From Gluconacetobacter asukensis (GTDB lineage: Bacteria; Pseudomonadota; Alphaproteobacteria; Acetobacterales; Acetobacteraceae): a stretch of DNA of 64,000 nucleotides. A program made the position numbers and the translations under genes. The stretch is from NCBI RefSeq assembly GCF_014174375.1, contig NZ_JABEQE010000006.1:1-64000 (forward strand), in the 5' to 3' direction. The notes below the pieces were generated by a model that saw only the letters and a program-made list of their open reading frames with translations, had not been told where the DNA came from and did no database searches. Position 1 is the first letter of the stretch. Each line of letters opens with the position of its first letter. Below are positions 33,173-41,455 of this stretch, piece by piece.

Positions 33173-35659
33173 TCAGAAGCCCGTCGTGACTGAAAAGACA
33201 ATGCCGAAGCCACCGCCTACGACATAGGTGGGGGCCCTGCCGGCAAGCGTCGTGCCGTGAACGCCCGTCGTGGTCCTGGCATTGTAGCCGCCGTTGCCGG
33301 CCGCGAGATATTTGTTGTCCGTGACGTTCATGACATTGACCTGGACCTGGGGGGATTTGGCGATCCACAGTTTCTTGAATCGATAGCCCGCCGTCACGTT
33401 TCCGGTGGCATAGGCGGGCATGACCTGGTCGTTCATGAAGGTTGCGTATTGCGAACCGACATAGCTCATATACCCGTTGGCGAAGAAATTGCCGTTATCG
33501 TAGGAGAGCCCGACATTGACCGTGGTTTTCGGGCTGTAGGGTGCTATCTTGCCGGCGCTGCGGATGAAGTCGGTCTTGTCGGGTAGGTTGTTGTCCGTGG
33601 TGACGTGCAGATATTGGAACGACGCATAGGGGCTGAATCCGTGCCATGGCCGCAGGCCCGCCGCGAGCTGGAAGCCGCGCGAGGTCTGGCCGCCGGCATT
33701 CACGTAATTCGACACCAGCCGGCCGCCGATATAGCTGGAAATCGAACTCTGCTTGTTGGTCATGTTGTAGTTGAAGAACGACGCAGTGATGTTCACCAGG
33801 CCGGTGTGCCGGTAGCCGATTTCCTCGGAAATCGAGTATTCCGCCTTCAGGTTGGTCGAATGGGCCTCGTCGACGATCGGCGCAGAGCCGTCCCAGTATG
33901 TGCCGTAGACGAGGATACCGGTCGGTTCCATGAAGGCGGTCGCGCCGTCCAGATAGATCTGGTCGTGCGGCGTGATCTGGAAGGACGCGGAGACCTGTGG
34001 CAGAGGCTGGGCGTCGTTGCGGCCGTAATTATACATATCGCCCGGAATCGCATTCGTCGAATGATAGGACATCATGACGTATTTGAAGCCGGCATTCAGG
34101 GTCAGCCTGTCGCTCAGCGCCTTGTAGGTGTCTGAAATGAACAGGGAGTTGAGCTGCTGGATCAGGTGGATGTTGAACATCATCAGGGGCGCGCCGTCCT
34201 GGCCCCGGATCGGGTACATCCCCCAGTAATTCTCGCCTTCGCCATTGGCCCCGATTTGCGACAGTGGGGCGATTTCGTGCTGGTCGTAATAATTGTACCA
34301 GTAGCCGGCCTTCAGTTCGTTATGGCCGAGCTTCCAACTGAGCGTGTTGTTGAAACCAGCCGTGTGCTGGTTCCAGTTGTCGATGGCCAGTACCGACGCG
34401 TACCCGTCCTGAGCGTTGGGGATGTTGAGGTTTCCGGTGGGCTGGATGCCGTTATAGCCGTATTCCGCCTGGGTCTGCCCGTTATCGCCGGCGCCGTGGA
34501 TATGCACGTAATAAGGCGAGGATTCGAAGGTCAGGCCGTGGCCCAGATTGAAGGAGAGCGGCGCGCCGATGATGACGGAATGCTGCTCGGTCGCGTTGAG
34601 CTTGTAATAATTATAGTCGCCCGTCGTGTAGGTTGGGTCGTAATAAGCTGCTGAGCGGCCGTATTGCTTCCATTGCTGCATCGTGATGCTCATCAGATAC
34701 GGCTCACTGCTCTGATTGTAAGTCAGGAAGACGCGGGCGCTGTTTCCCTCGCCCCATTCCTTGAGCGCCATCGCATCGACATGTGAGCGGCGGCTGCGGC
34801 CCGGGCCGAGCCACATCGCATGGGTGCCGTAGGAGTAGGACGCGAATGTCTTGATGCCCGAATGGCCGATCTCGCCGCTGTCGAGGCGGATGAATTCGCG
34901 CGCGGCCTGATGGTTGCCGTAGCTGAGGTCGATCTTGCCGCCGAAATGATCGGCGGGGTCGGTCAGGGATTCCTTAATCGACCCCGCCAGGGCGTTGTAG
35001 ACCGGCATCGCGATGTCCGCCACGCCCTGTTGGACCGTGAGGTGGCTGATATTCTCGGTATCGGCGGCCTGCGACGTATAGGGGACGTAATGCGTCGGGT
35101 CGGCGGTGGGAATGCCGTTGAGCGTATAGCCGACCGAAGTCTGCCCCATGCCGCGCATATAGAAGCTGCTCTGGTCCGACTGGCCGAACGCGTCGGCATT
35201 GGAGAGCGTGACGCCGGGGACGTACTGGATCAGCGAGAGCGGATTGCTGGTGGGCGACTGTTTGGCGATGAAGTCGCGCGTGACGGTTTGCTGGGCCTGT
35301 GCCGCGGTTTCGGGGGCCAGCAGGCCGCCGCCGGGCGTCGTGTTCGTCACGCCGGTCGCATTGGAGACCGCTCCGGTTACCTGGATGTCCTCTCCCTTCG
35401 CGGAAGTCTTTGGGGCCGCCGCCGGCGCGGTGCGGCTGGATGTCGGGCGTGGATGATCGTGGCGGGGCGCCGTCCTGCCGGCCGGATCCGTGGTGGCCCC
35501 GAGCGCGGTTGAACAGGAGAGGAGAAAGGCAAGCTGTGACAGCAGGTCCACGGATCGGCGGGGAGATCGACGGGGCATTTGGCAACGGGATGATTGATTG
35601 TGATCGTGCTGGCTCATGGCATTGCTTCGCATTGCAAGGTTATGACGCAGTTTAGCCAT
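33173..35659 (-). CDS. TonB-dependent receptor for an oligosaccharide
   Basis: An outer-membrane barrel of up to 828 aa. A signal peptide (VDLLSQLAFLLSCSTALGA) is followed by a linker, a plug domain (VTRDFIAKQSPTSNPLSLIQYVPGVTLSN, FYMRGMGQTSVGYTLNGIP) and a 22-strand barrel ending in an aromatic residue (GGGFGIVFSVTTGF). No STN domain is evident, so it is not a sigma-regulating transducer. The true start may be ATG 35632 or 35617, nearer the signal peptide. It leads the operon of three glycosidases and is divergent from the DeoR/aga genes, so it should import a galactosamine- or galactose-containing glycan. Confidence 0.88.
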   Translation of the reverse strand: MAKLRHNLAMRSNAMSQHDHNQSSRCQMPRRSPRRSVDLLSQLAFLLSCSTALGATTDPAGRTAPRHDHPRPTSSRTAPAAAPKTSAKGEDIQVTGAVSNATGVTNTTPGGGLLAPETAAQAQQTVTRDFIAKQSPTSNPLSLIQYVPGVTLSNADAFGQSDQSSFYMRGMGQTSVGYTLNGIPTADPTHYVPYTSQAADTENISHLTVQQGVADIAMPVYNALAGSIKESLTDPADHFGGKIDLSYGNHQAAREFIRLDSGEIGHSGIKTFASYSYGTHAMWLGPGRSRRSHVDAMALKEWGEGNSARVFLTYNQSSEPYLMSITMQQWKQYGRSAAYYDPTYTTGDYNYYKLNATEQHSVIIGAPLSFNLGHGLTFESSPYYVHIHGAGDNGQTQAEYGYNGIQPTGNLNIPNAQDGYASVLAIDNWNQHTAGFNNTLSWKLGHNELKAGYWYNYYDQHEIAPLSQIGANGEGENYWGMYPIRGQDGAPLMMFNIHLIQQLNSLFISDTYKALSDRLTLNAGFKYVMMSYHSTNAIPGDMYNYGRNDAQPLPQVSASFQITPHDQIYLDGATAFMEPTGILVYGTYWDGSAPIVDEAHSTNLKAEYSISEEIGYRHTGLVNITASFFNYNMTNKQSSISSYIGGRLVSNYVNAGGQTSRGFQLAAGLRPWHGFSPYASFQYLHVTTDNNLPDKTDFIRSAGKIAPYSPKTTVNVGLSYDNGNFFANGYMSYVGSQYATFMNDQVMPAYATGNVTAGYRFKKLWIAKSPQVQVNVMNVTDNKYLAAGNGGYNARTTTGVHGTTLAGRAPTYVVGGGFGIVFSVTTGF

Positions 35660-35686
35660 GGGCGGTCAGGAGATTGCAATACAAAA

Positions 35687-35706
35687 ACGATCATAAACGA
35701 TCATAA
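35687..35706. promoter_or_regulatory. Tandem-repeat operator, TonB receptor side
   Basis: acgatcataa occurs twice back to back (35687-35696, 35697-35706), upstream of the TonB receptor gene. The same tandem occurs in front of the kinase gene at 36738. An inverted single half-site tgatcgtttt lies at 35851. Direct repeats with a 10-bp period fit DeoR-family regulators. Confidence 0.7.
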
Positions 35707-35928
35707 AAATTCCATTTTAAAAAATGTAATTAATACAGATAGTTAAATATATTTATTGTGTCGATCGTGGGGTTGTGTGGCGTATTGCGGCGAGAGAATG
35801 TCGGATTTTATCCGCGAATCGATTGGTCGTGGATCGGATCGATCTCTTTGTGATCGTTTTTCGCGTGCGAATTGAGAACGGGGGGAAATGATGCCAGAAT
35901 GTCGGGCCCATTCTGTCGGAGATTTTCC

Positions 35929-36720
35929 ATGCAGCCCGATCGATTGACCCAGATCCGCCATTACCTCTACCTCCATGGCATTACGGGAGTGAACGAACTG
36001 GCGCGTGTCGTGGATACGTCGGTCGTGACGGTGCGGCGCGACCTTCATCGCCTGGAAGAGCTGGGTCATGTGCGCCGGACGCATGGCGGGGCCGAAATCG
36101 TCAATTCCGGCGGGCTGGAAATCGGATTCGAGGCGCGCGAAAGTCATTGCCTGATGATCAAGCGTGCGATCGCCGAGGCGGCTTATGCGTCGCTGCGGCC
36201 GCATTCCTCGATTTTTCTCGATTCGGGCACGACGGTGCTGCAACTGGCGCGGCGCCTGCGGCTGGGGCCGATTCCACTGACCGTGTTCACCAACAGTATC
36301 GCCATCGTGCAGGCGCTGCTCGATACCCCGCAGCTTCAGCTCTGCCTGCTGGCGGGGCGTGTGCGGAACGAAAACCGTAGCATCGTCGGGCCTATGGCTG
36401 AACGATCCATCGAAGGGCTGTGGTTCGATCAGCTTTTTCTCGGCGCGAGCGCGGTGCAGCCCGATGGCGGGATCGCCACCCCCGATTGCGAGGAGGCCAG
36501 CCTGAATGCCGCCATGGTCCGGCGCGCGGGCGAACGGCTGCTGCTGATCGACAGCAGCAAGTTCGGGCGTCATGCGACGTTCCGTGTCGCGGGGCTGGAG
36601 GATCTGGGACATCTGATCACGGATGACGGTATTTCTGGCGAATGGCTCGCCCGCCTCGAACAGGCGGGGGTTGCCTGCACGCGGGTGCGGAGCGCGGGCG
36701 GTGAAGCGGGAGATGAGTGA
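35929..36720 (+). CDS. DeoR-family regulator, AgaR-like
   Basis: A 263-aa repressor. The DeoR HTH is at the N-terminus (RLTQIRHYLYLHGITGVNELARVVDTSVVTVRRDLHRLEELGHVRRTHGGA). The sugar-phosphate-binding DeoRC domain follows, with IFLDSGTTVLQLARRL, TVFTNSIAIVQALLD and LFLGASAVQPDGGIATPDCEEASLN. ATG 35929 has GGAGA six bases upstream; the in-frame 35872 start is not supported. It lies between the TonB/glycosidase operon and the aga-type operon, and the same operator is found in front of both, so it probably represses both until a galactosamine or tagatose phosphate appears. Confidence 0.9.
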   Translation: MQPDRLTQIRHYLYLHGITGVNELARVVDTSVVTVRRDLHRLEELGHVRRTHGGAEIVNSGGLEIGFEARESHCLMIKRAIAEAAYASLRPHSSIFLDSGTTVLQLARRLRLGPIPLTVFTNSIAIVQALLDTPQLQLCLLAGRVRNENRSIVGPMAERSIEGLWFDQLFLGASAVQPDGGIATPDCEEASLNAAMVRRAGERLLLIDSSKFGRHATFRVAGLEDLGHLITDDGISGEWLARLEQAGVACTRVRSAGGEAGDE

Positions 36721-36737
36721 CGGGCGGGTCGGGCATA

Positions 36738-36757
36738 TCGATCATAAACGATCATAT
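36738..36757. promoter_or_regulatory. Tandem-repeat operator, aga side
   Basis: tcgatcataaacgatcatat repeats the cgatcata unit twice with 10-bp spacing, as at 35687. A TTGACA-like -35 lies just downstream (36765), so a bound repressor would block the promoter of the kinase operon. Confidence 0.68.
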
Positions 36758-36835
36758 AAATGACTTGACATGAGAGCTTTCTGATCGGAAGCATCGGGTC
36801 ATCGCACGACACACCTGTTGGTCGGAGGAAAGAAC

Positions 36836-37813
36836 GTGCCGCACGCTTCCGGCGAGCCCTGCCTTTTGGCGATGGATAGTGGCGGGTCGAAGACGCTGCT
36901 CGTCCTGATCGATCGGCATGCCACGGTGCTGGCGGTGCGCCAGGCCGGCGGCACCAATCCGTTCGATCGGCCGGACTGGCGGGACGAGATGGCCGGATTG
37001 CTGGCGGACCTGCCTGGCGGCATCGTCGCCGCCGCTTTCGGCATGGCCGGCTATGGCGGCAGCCCGGCGGTCAGCGCCCGGCAGGACGAGGTGCCGGCGG
37101 AATGGGGGCGGTGTCCGTACGTCGTGCGCAACGATGTCGATATCGCCTGTGTCGGCGCGTTCGGCGGCGGCCCCGGCATCCTGCTGCTGGCGGGGACCGG
37201 GTCGATGGTCTGGGCGGCGGACTCGGCCGGGCGCGGCCTTCGGGTCGGCGGATGGGGACATCTGTTCGGCGATGAGGGCAGTGCCTTCTGGATCGGGCGC
37301 GAGGCGCTGGGCACCCTGACGCGGGCGGTGGACGGGCGGGAGCCGGATGCCGCGTCCTTCATTGCCCCGTTCTGCCGGTTCATGGGGCTGTCGGACGATC
37401 CCGCCGGGATCGAGGCCGCCCTGCTGGACTGGTATGGCGGTCTGCACCATGCGCGGTCGGAGGTGGCGGCGTTGACGCGTGGCGTCGACATGCTGGCGGC
37501 GGCGGGCAACGGGCCGGCGCGGCGGATCGTGGAACGGGCGGCGGCGCATCTGGCCCGGCATGTCGGCGCGGCGCGGCGGATGCTGGCGCTGCCCGGCCTG
37601 GCCTGGTGCGATGCCGGCGGGGCGTTTCGGAACGCGTCGCTCCGCCGGGCGGTCATCGATCTGTGCGGCGTGCCGGCGGCCCCGATCCTGCCGCCCGTCG
37701 GCGGCGCGGCGCTGCTGGCGGCCCGGCGGGCGGGGTGGGACCCCGATGCGGCCTGGATCGTGAGGCTGGCAGCCGGCCTGACCGATGCCGGCCTGTTCGC
37801 CCAGGCGCCCTGA
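36836..37813 (+). CDS. BadF/BcrA-family sugar kinase (AgaK-like)
   Basis: A 325-aa ASKHA kinase. Phosphate-1 motif MDSGGSKTLLVLID, phosphate-2 motif LLAGTGSMVW and the GGWGHLFGDEGSAFWIG segment are those of N-acetylhexosamine kinases of this family. It would phosphorylate free GalNAc (or GlcNAc) at C6 after uptake. GTG 36836 has GGAGGA well placed; TTG 36818 is not supported. It is the first gene of the operon kinase-isomerase-AgaZ-permease-deacetylase. Confidence 0.85.
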   Translation: MPHASGEPCLLAMDSGGSKTLLVLIDRHATVLAVRQAGGTNPFDRPDWRDEMAGLLADLPGGIVAAAFGMAGYGGSPAVSARQDEVPAEWGRCPYVVRNDVDIACVGAFGGGPGILLLAGTGSMVWAADSAGRGLRVGGWGHLFGDEGSAFWIGREALGTLTRAVDGREPDAASFIAPFCRFMGLSDDPAGIEAALLDWYGGLHHARSEVAALTRGVDMLAAAGNGPARRIVERAAAHLARHVGAARRMLALPGLAWCDAGGAFRNASLRRAVIDLCGVPAAPILPPVGGAALLAARRAGWDPDAAWIVRLAAGLTDAGLFAQAP

Positions 37814-37874
37814 TCCGGCCCGATGCCGAATATCCACACGAATATCCAAACGGAAGCAAAGGCAACGATTGACC

Positions 37875-38828
37875 ATGAACGCAACGGAACGCGGCATCCG
37901 CGAGCAATTCCCGCTATGGGACAAGCTGGTCATGGACGGGGTGCGGCCGCGTGCCGGTCTGGTCCATGTGGTGGTGGGGTGTGGCACGTCGGTCCATATC
38001 GCGGATTCGATCGCCGCGGCGCTGAACATGCACGGGGTGCTGGCTCGCGCGGTGCCGGGCAACGAATGGACGCGGCGGCGGGACAATTACGTGCCGGCGG
38101 CCATTGCGCCGCATGTCGTCGCCCTGTCGCGCAGCGGCGAATCGACCGAGACGGTAGCCGCGGCCGCGGCCAGCCGGGCGGCCGGCCTGGCGGTCACGGC
38201 CTTCTGCTGCGCGCCGGGCAGTGCGCTGTGCCACAATGCCGATGAAATCGTGTTGGCCGAAACCCATCCCGAGGAAGGGATCGTGATGACGGCCTCAGCC
38301 AGCCTGATGCTGCTGATGGGCCTGCGCTATGCCGGGATCGCCGTCGGGCCCGAGACCACGAAGGCTGCCGAGGTGCTGCTGCGCGCGGCCGACCCGGTTC
38401 TGCCGGGGCTGATCGCGGGGCGGTCGCATTTCGTCTTCCTGGGGGCTGGGGCGCTGTATGGCGTGGCGCGCGAGGGCGCGCTGAAACTGCAGGAAATGAG
38501 CCTGAGCCAGACCGAGGCGCATCATCCGCTGGAATATCGTCATGGCCCGATCAGCCTGGTCGACGATCGCTCCTGCGTCGTCATGCTGTATCATCCGGAT
38601 ACGATCGAGGAGGAAGCGCGGCTTGCGCGGGAATTGATGGCGAAGGGAGCGCGGGTGCTGGGACTGGGCGGACCGGGTAGCATCGAACTGTCCGTTGACG
38701 GTCTGGCCGCCGTGCTGCCGCTGCTGTGCCTGCCCGTGCTGCAATTGCTGGGCGAATATGTGGCGCGCCAGCGCGGGCTGGACACGCTGGCACCCCGCCA
38801 CCTGACCAAAGTCGTGACGGTCGCCTGA
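37875..38828 (+). CDS. agaS: SIS-domain sugar-phosphate isomerase/deaminase (AgaS-like)
   Basis: A 317-aa protein with two SIS domains (VVVGCGTSVHIADSIAAAL, VVALSRSGESTETVAAAAA; HFVFLGAGALYGVAREGALKLQEMSLSQTEAHHPLEYRHGP). The glutaminase domain of GlmS is absent, as in AgaS and NagB-II. It should convert galactosamine-6-phosphate to tagatose-6-phosphate and ammonia. The AgaZ-type gene next to it favours AgaS over a glucosamine-6-phosphate enzyme. Confidence 0.84.
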   Translation: MNATERGIREQFPLWDKLVMDGVRPRAGLVHVVVGCGTSVHIADSIAAALNMHGVLARAVPGNEWTRRRDNYVPAAIAPHVVALSRSGESTETVAAAAASRAAGLAVTAFCCAPGSALCHNADEIVLAETHPEEGIVMTASASLMLLMGLRYAGIAVGPETTKAAEVLLRAADPVLPGLIAGRSHFVFLGAGALYGVAREGALKLQEMSLSQTEAHHPLEYRHGPISLVDDRSCVVMLYHPDTIEEEARLARELMAKGARVLGLGGPGSIELSVDGLAAVLPLLCLPVLQLLGEYVARQRGLDTLAPRHLTKVVTVA

Positions 38829-38855
38829 GCGGTCGTGGCCGGAAGGAAATATTTC

Positions 38856-40160
38856 ATGTCCCTGGCCTTATTCGGCGCGCTGGTCGCGCAGGCGCATGAT
38901 CCGTCGGTACCGCGCGCCGCGCGGGTCGGGTTGCCATCGGTCTGCTCGGCGCATCCGCTGGTGCTGGAGGCCGCGCTGGCGCGCGCCGGGCGCACCGGGC
39001 GCCCGGTTCTGATCGAGGCGACCTGCAACCAGGTCAATCAGGAAGGGGGCTATACCGGCATGACGCCGGCCGATTTCCGCGACATGGTATGGCGCATCGC
39101 GGATCAGGCTGGTTGCCCGCGCGGGCTGGTCCTGCTGGGAGGAGACCATCTGGGCCCCAACCCGTGGAAATCGCTGCCGCCCGATGAGGCGATGCGCCGG
39201 GCGGATGCGATGATCGCGGCCTATGCCGAGGCCGGCTTCGTGAAGCTGCATCTGGATGCCAGCATGGGATGCGGGGGCGAACCCGCCGCCCTGGCCGACG
39301 ATGTCGTGGCCGGGCGGGCCCGCGCGCTGGCGGCGCGGGCCGAGGCCGTGGCCCCGGGACAGGCGGTGTATGTCATCGGGACCGAAGTGCCGGTGCCCGG
39401 CGGCGTGAGCGGCGCATCGGATCATCTGGACCATGTGGTCCCGACCACGCCCGACGCGGCCCTGCGCACCCTGGCGGTGCATGAGGCGGCGTTCCGCCCC
39501 ACGTTGGGAGACGACGTCTGGTCGCGGGTGATCGCGCTGGTTGTGCAGCCGGGGGTGGAATTCGATGCCGAGGACGTGGCCGTCTACCGCCGCGATCCCG
39601 CCCAGCCGCTGGCGGCCACGTTGGCCGCGATGCCGGGCCGGGTGTTCGAGGCGCATTCGACCGACTATCAGCCGGAATCCGCGTTGCGCGCGCTGGTCGA
39701 GGACGGGTTCGCGCTGCTGAAAGTGGGACCGGGCCTGACCTTCGCGCTCCGCGAGGCGCTGTATGCGCTGGACGCGGTGCGCGCGGTGCTGTGTCCCGGT
39801 AGCGAAAGCCTGCGCGAGACGATGGAGCAGGTCATGACGGGCGCGCCCGGCCATTGGACCGGTCATTATGCGGGATCGCCCGTGCGGCAGGCGATGTTGC
39901 GCCATTACGGTTACAGCGACCGGATCCGCTATTACTGGCCGTCCGCCGCCGCGGAGGCGGCGGTGGGGCGGCTGTTCGCCGATCTGGAGGAAGGCGGCCT
40001 GCCGGATGCGCTGCTGCGCCAGTTCCTGCCGGCCGTCAGTGCGCGCGTGCGCGCCGGCGCGGTCGCGCGCACGCCGCGGGCCATTGTCCTGGCCGCGATC
40101 GATCAGGTGCTGAAGGAATACGCGCGGGCCTGTGTGCCGGCCGGGCCGCGACGCGCATGA
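38856..40160 (+). CDS. agaZ: Class II tagatose-bisphosphate aldolase non-catalytic subunit / AgaZ-type protein
   Basis: A 434-aa GatZ/KbaZ/AgaZ protein. Seen are IEATCNQVNQEGGYTGMTPADF, LGGDHLGPNPWKSLP, FVKLHLDASMGCGGEP, EVPVPGGVSGASDHLDH, FEAHSTDYQPESALRALVEDGFALLKVGPGLTFALREALYAL and RIRYYWPSAAAEAAVGRL. In enterics the family supports the aldolase KbaY/GatY; in PTS-independent Aga pathways AgaZ has been linked to the tagatose-6-phosphate kinase step. No GatY-type gene is present in the window. ATG 38856 follows AAGGAAATATTTC. Its TGA overlaps the permease ATG. Confidence 0.9.
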   Translation: MSLALFGALVAQAHDPSVPRAARVGLPSVCSAHPLVLEAALARAGRTGRPVLIEATCNQVNQEGGYTGMTPADFRDMVWRIADQAGCPRGLVLLGGDHLGPNPWKSLPPDEAMRRADAMIAAYAEAGFVKLHLDASMGCGGEPAALADDVVAGRARALAARAEAVAPGQAVYVIGTEVPVPGGVSGASDHLDHVVPTTPDAALRTLAVHEAAFRPTLGDDVWSRVIALVVQPGVEFDAEDVAVYRRDPAQPLAATLAAMPGRVFEAHSTDYQPESALRALVEDGFALLKVGPGLTFALREALYALDAVRAVLCPGSESLRETMEQVMTGAPGHWTGHYAGSPVRQAMLRHYGYSDRIRYYWPSAAAEAAVGRLFADLEEGGLPDALLRQFLPAVSARVRAGAVARTPRAIVLAAIDQVLKEYARACVPAGPRRA

Positions 40161-41455
40161 CGCGCCACCAGCCCCCGCCGCGTGGGCCGGCCGGCGATTT
40201 CGGCTGGGCGCCGCTGGCGATCATCGCCGGGCTGTTCTTCGTCATCGGATTCGTCACCTGGCTGAACGGCCCGCTGATCTCGTTCGTGCAGGTTGCGTTC
40301 TCGCTGGATGATGTCGGCGCGTTTTTTATTCCGCTGGTCTTCTACCTGTCCTATTTCCTGTTCGCGCTGCCGTCGTCGGCGGTCGCGCGGCGGATGGGGT
40401 TGAAGCGCGGGCTTGCGCTCGCCCTTCTGGTCATGGCCGTGGGGAGCGCGCTGTTCGGCCAGTTCGTCGCCAGCCGCTGGTATGCTGGCGCGCTGGCGGG
40501 GCTGCTGGTGCTGGGCGCTGGGCTGGCGCTGTTGCAGGTGACGGCGAACCCGTATGTCAGCCTGCTGGGACCTCCGGCGCGGGCTGCCCAGCGCATTGCT
40601 ATCATGGGGATCTGCAACAAATTCGCCGGCATCCTGGCGCCGGTCGCGCTGGCCGTGCTGGCTATGCGCGATATCGGCGGCGTGGCGCAGCGCGCGCGGG
40701 CAGCATCCGACCCGATGGCGCGCGAGGCGATCCTGGTCGGCTTCGTGCGGGCGATCTATTGGCCCTATATGGGCATGGCGGCGGTTCTGGTGGCGATGTC
40801 GGCCGCGATCGTCCTGTCGCCGTTGCCTGACCTGGATGTGCCGTCGCTGCCGCCGTCGCGCCGGGCGGAGGCCGGCTGGAAGGCGTATGTCCTCCAGCCG
40901 CACCTGCTGGCCGGGATCGGGGCGATGTTCCTGTATGTCGGTGTCGAGGTCATGGCGGGGGATGCGATCGGTACCTATGGTCGGGGGCTGGGGTTGCCGC
41001 TGGATCAGACCCGCTTTTTCACCGCCCTGACGCTGGCGGCGATGATGCTGGGCTATCTGGGCGGATTGCTGGCGGTGCCGCGCCTGTTGCGGCAGGAACG
41101 CTGCATGGAACTGTCCTGTCTGGCGGGCTGTGTGCTGACCGTGCTGGCCTGGGCCACGCATGGCTATGTCTCGGTGCTGTGTGTGGCGCTGCTGGGCCTG
41201 AGTAATGCGATGATCATGCCGGCCCTGTTTCCGATCGCCATCCGGGACGCGGGCGCCTTTACGCCTCTGGCCTCGGCGCTGCTGGTCATGGCGTTCTGCG
41301 GTGGCGCGGTCATGCCGCAATTTTATGTCTGGCTGAAGCCGGTTGTAGGCTTTCAACGCCTGTTCGCGATGCTGGTGCTGCCGTCGTATCTTGCCATCCT
41401 TTTCTACAGTCGGCATTTCGGACGTGAACGGCTGCCGATCGCGGAGGAATCATGA
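40157..41455 (+). CDS. FucP-type MFS sugar permease (AgaP/NagP-like)
   Basis: A 432-aa transporter with 12 predicted helices. FucP/GluP family features are WAPLAIIAGLFFVIGFVTWLNGPLI at the start, FALPSSAVARRMGLKRGL between helices, LQVTANPYVSLLGP, and IGAMFLYVGVEVMAGDAIGTY in the second half. It imports a hexose or N-acetylhexosamine with protons. ATG 40157 overlaps the AgaZ stop in ATGA, and its own stop overlaps the next ATG the same way, so the three genes are translationally coupled. GalNAc is the likely substrate from context. Confidence 0.88.
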   Translation: MTRHQPPPRGPAGDFGWAPLAIIAGLFFVIGFVTWLNGPLISFVQVAFSLDDVGAFFIPLVFYLSYFLFALPSSAVARRMGLKRGLALALLVMAVGSALFGQFVASRWYAGALAGLLVLGAGLALLQVTANPYVSLLGPPARAAQRIAIMGICNKFAGILAPVALAVLAMRDIGGVAQRARAASDPMAREAILVGFVRAIYWPYMGMAAVLVAMSAAIVLSPLPDLDVPSLPPSRRAEAGWKAYVLQPHLLAGIGAMFLYVGVEVMAGDAIGTYGRGLGLPLDQTRFFTALTLAAMMLGYLGGLLAVPRLLRQERCMELSCLAGCVLTVLAWATHGYVSVLCVALLGLSNAMIMPALFPIAIRDAGAFTPLASALLVMAFCGGAVMPQFYVWLKPVVGFQRLFAMLVLPSYLAILFYSRHFGRERLPIAEES

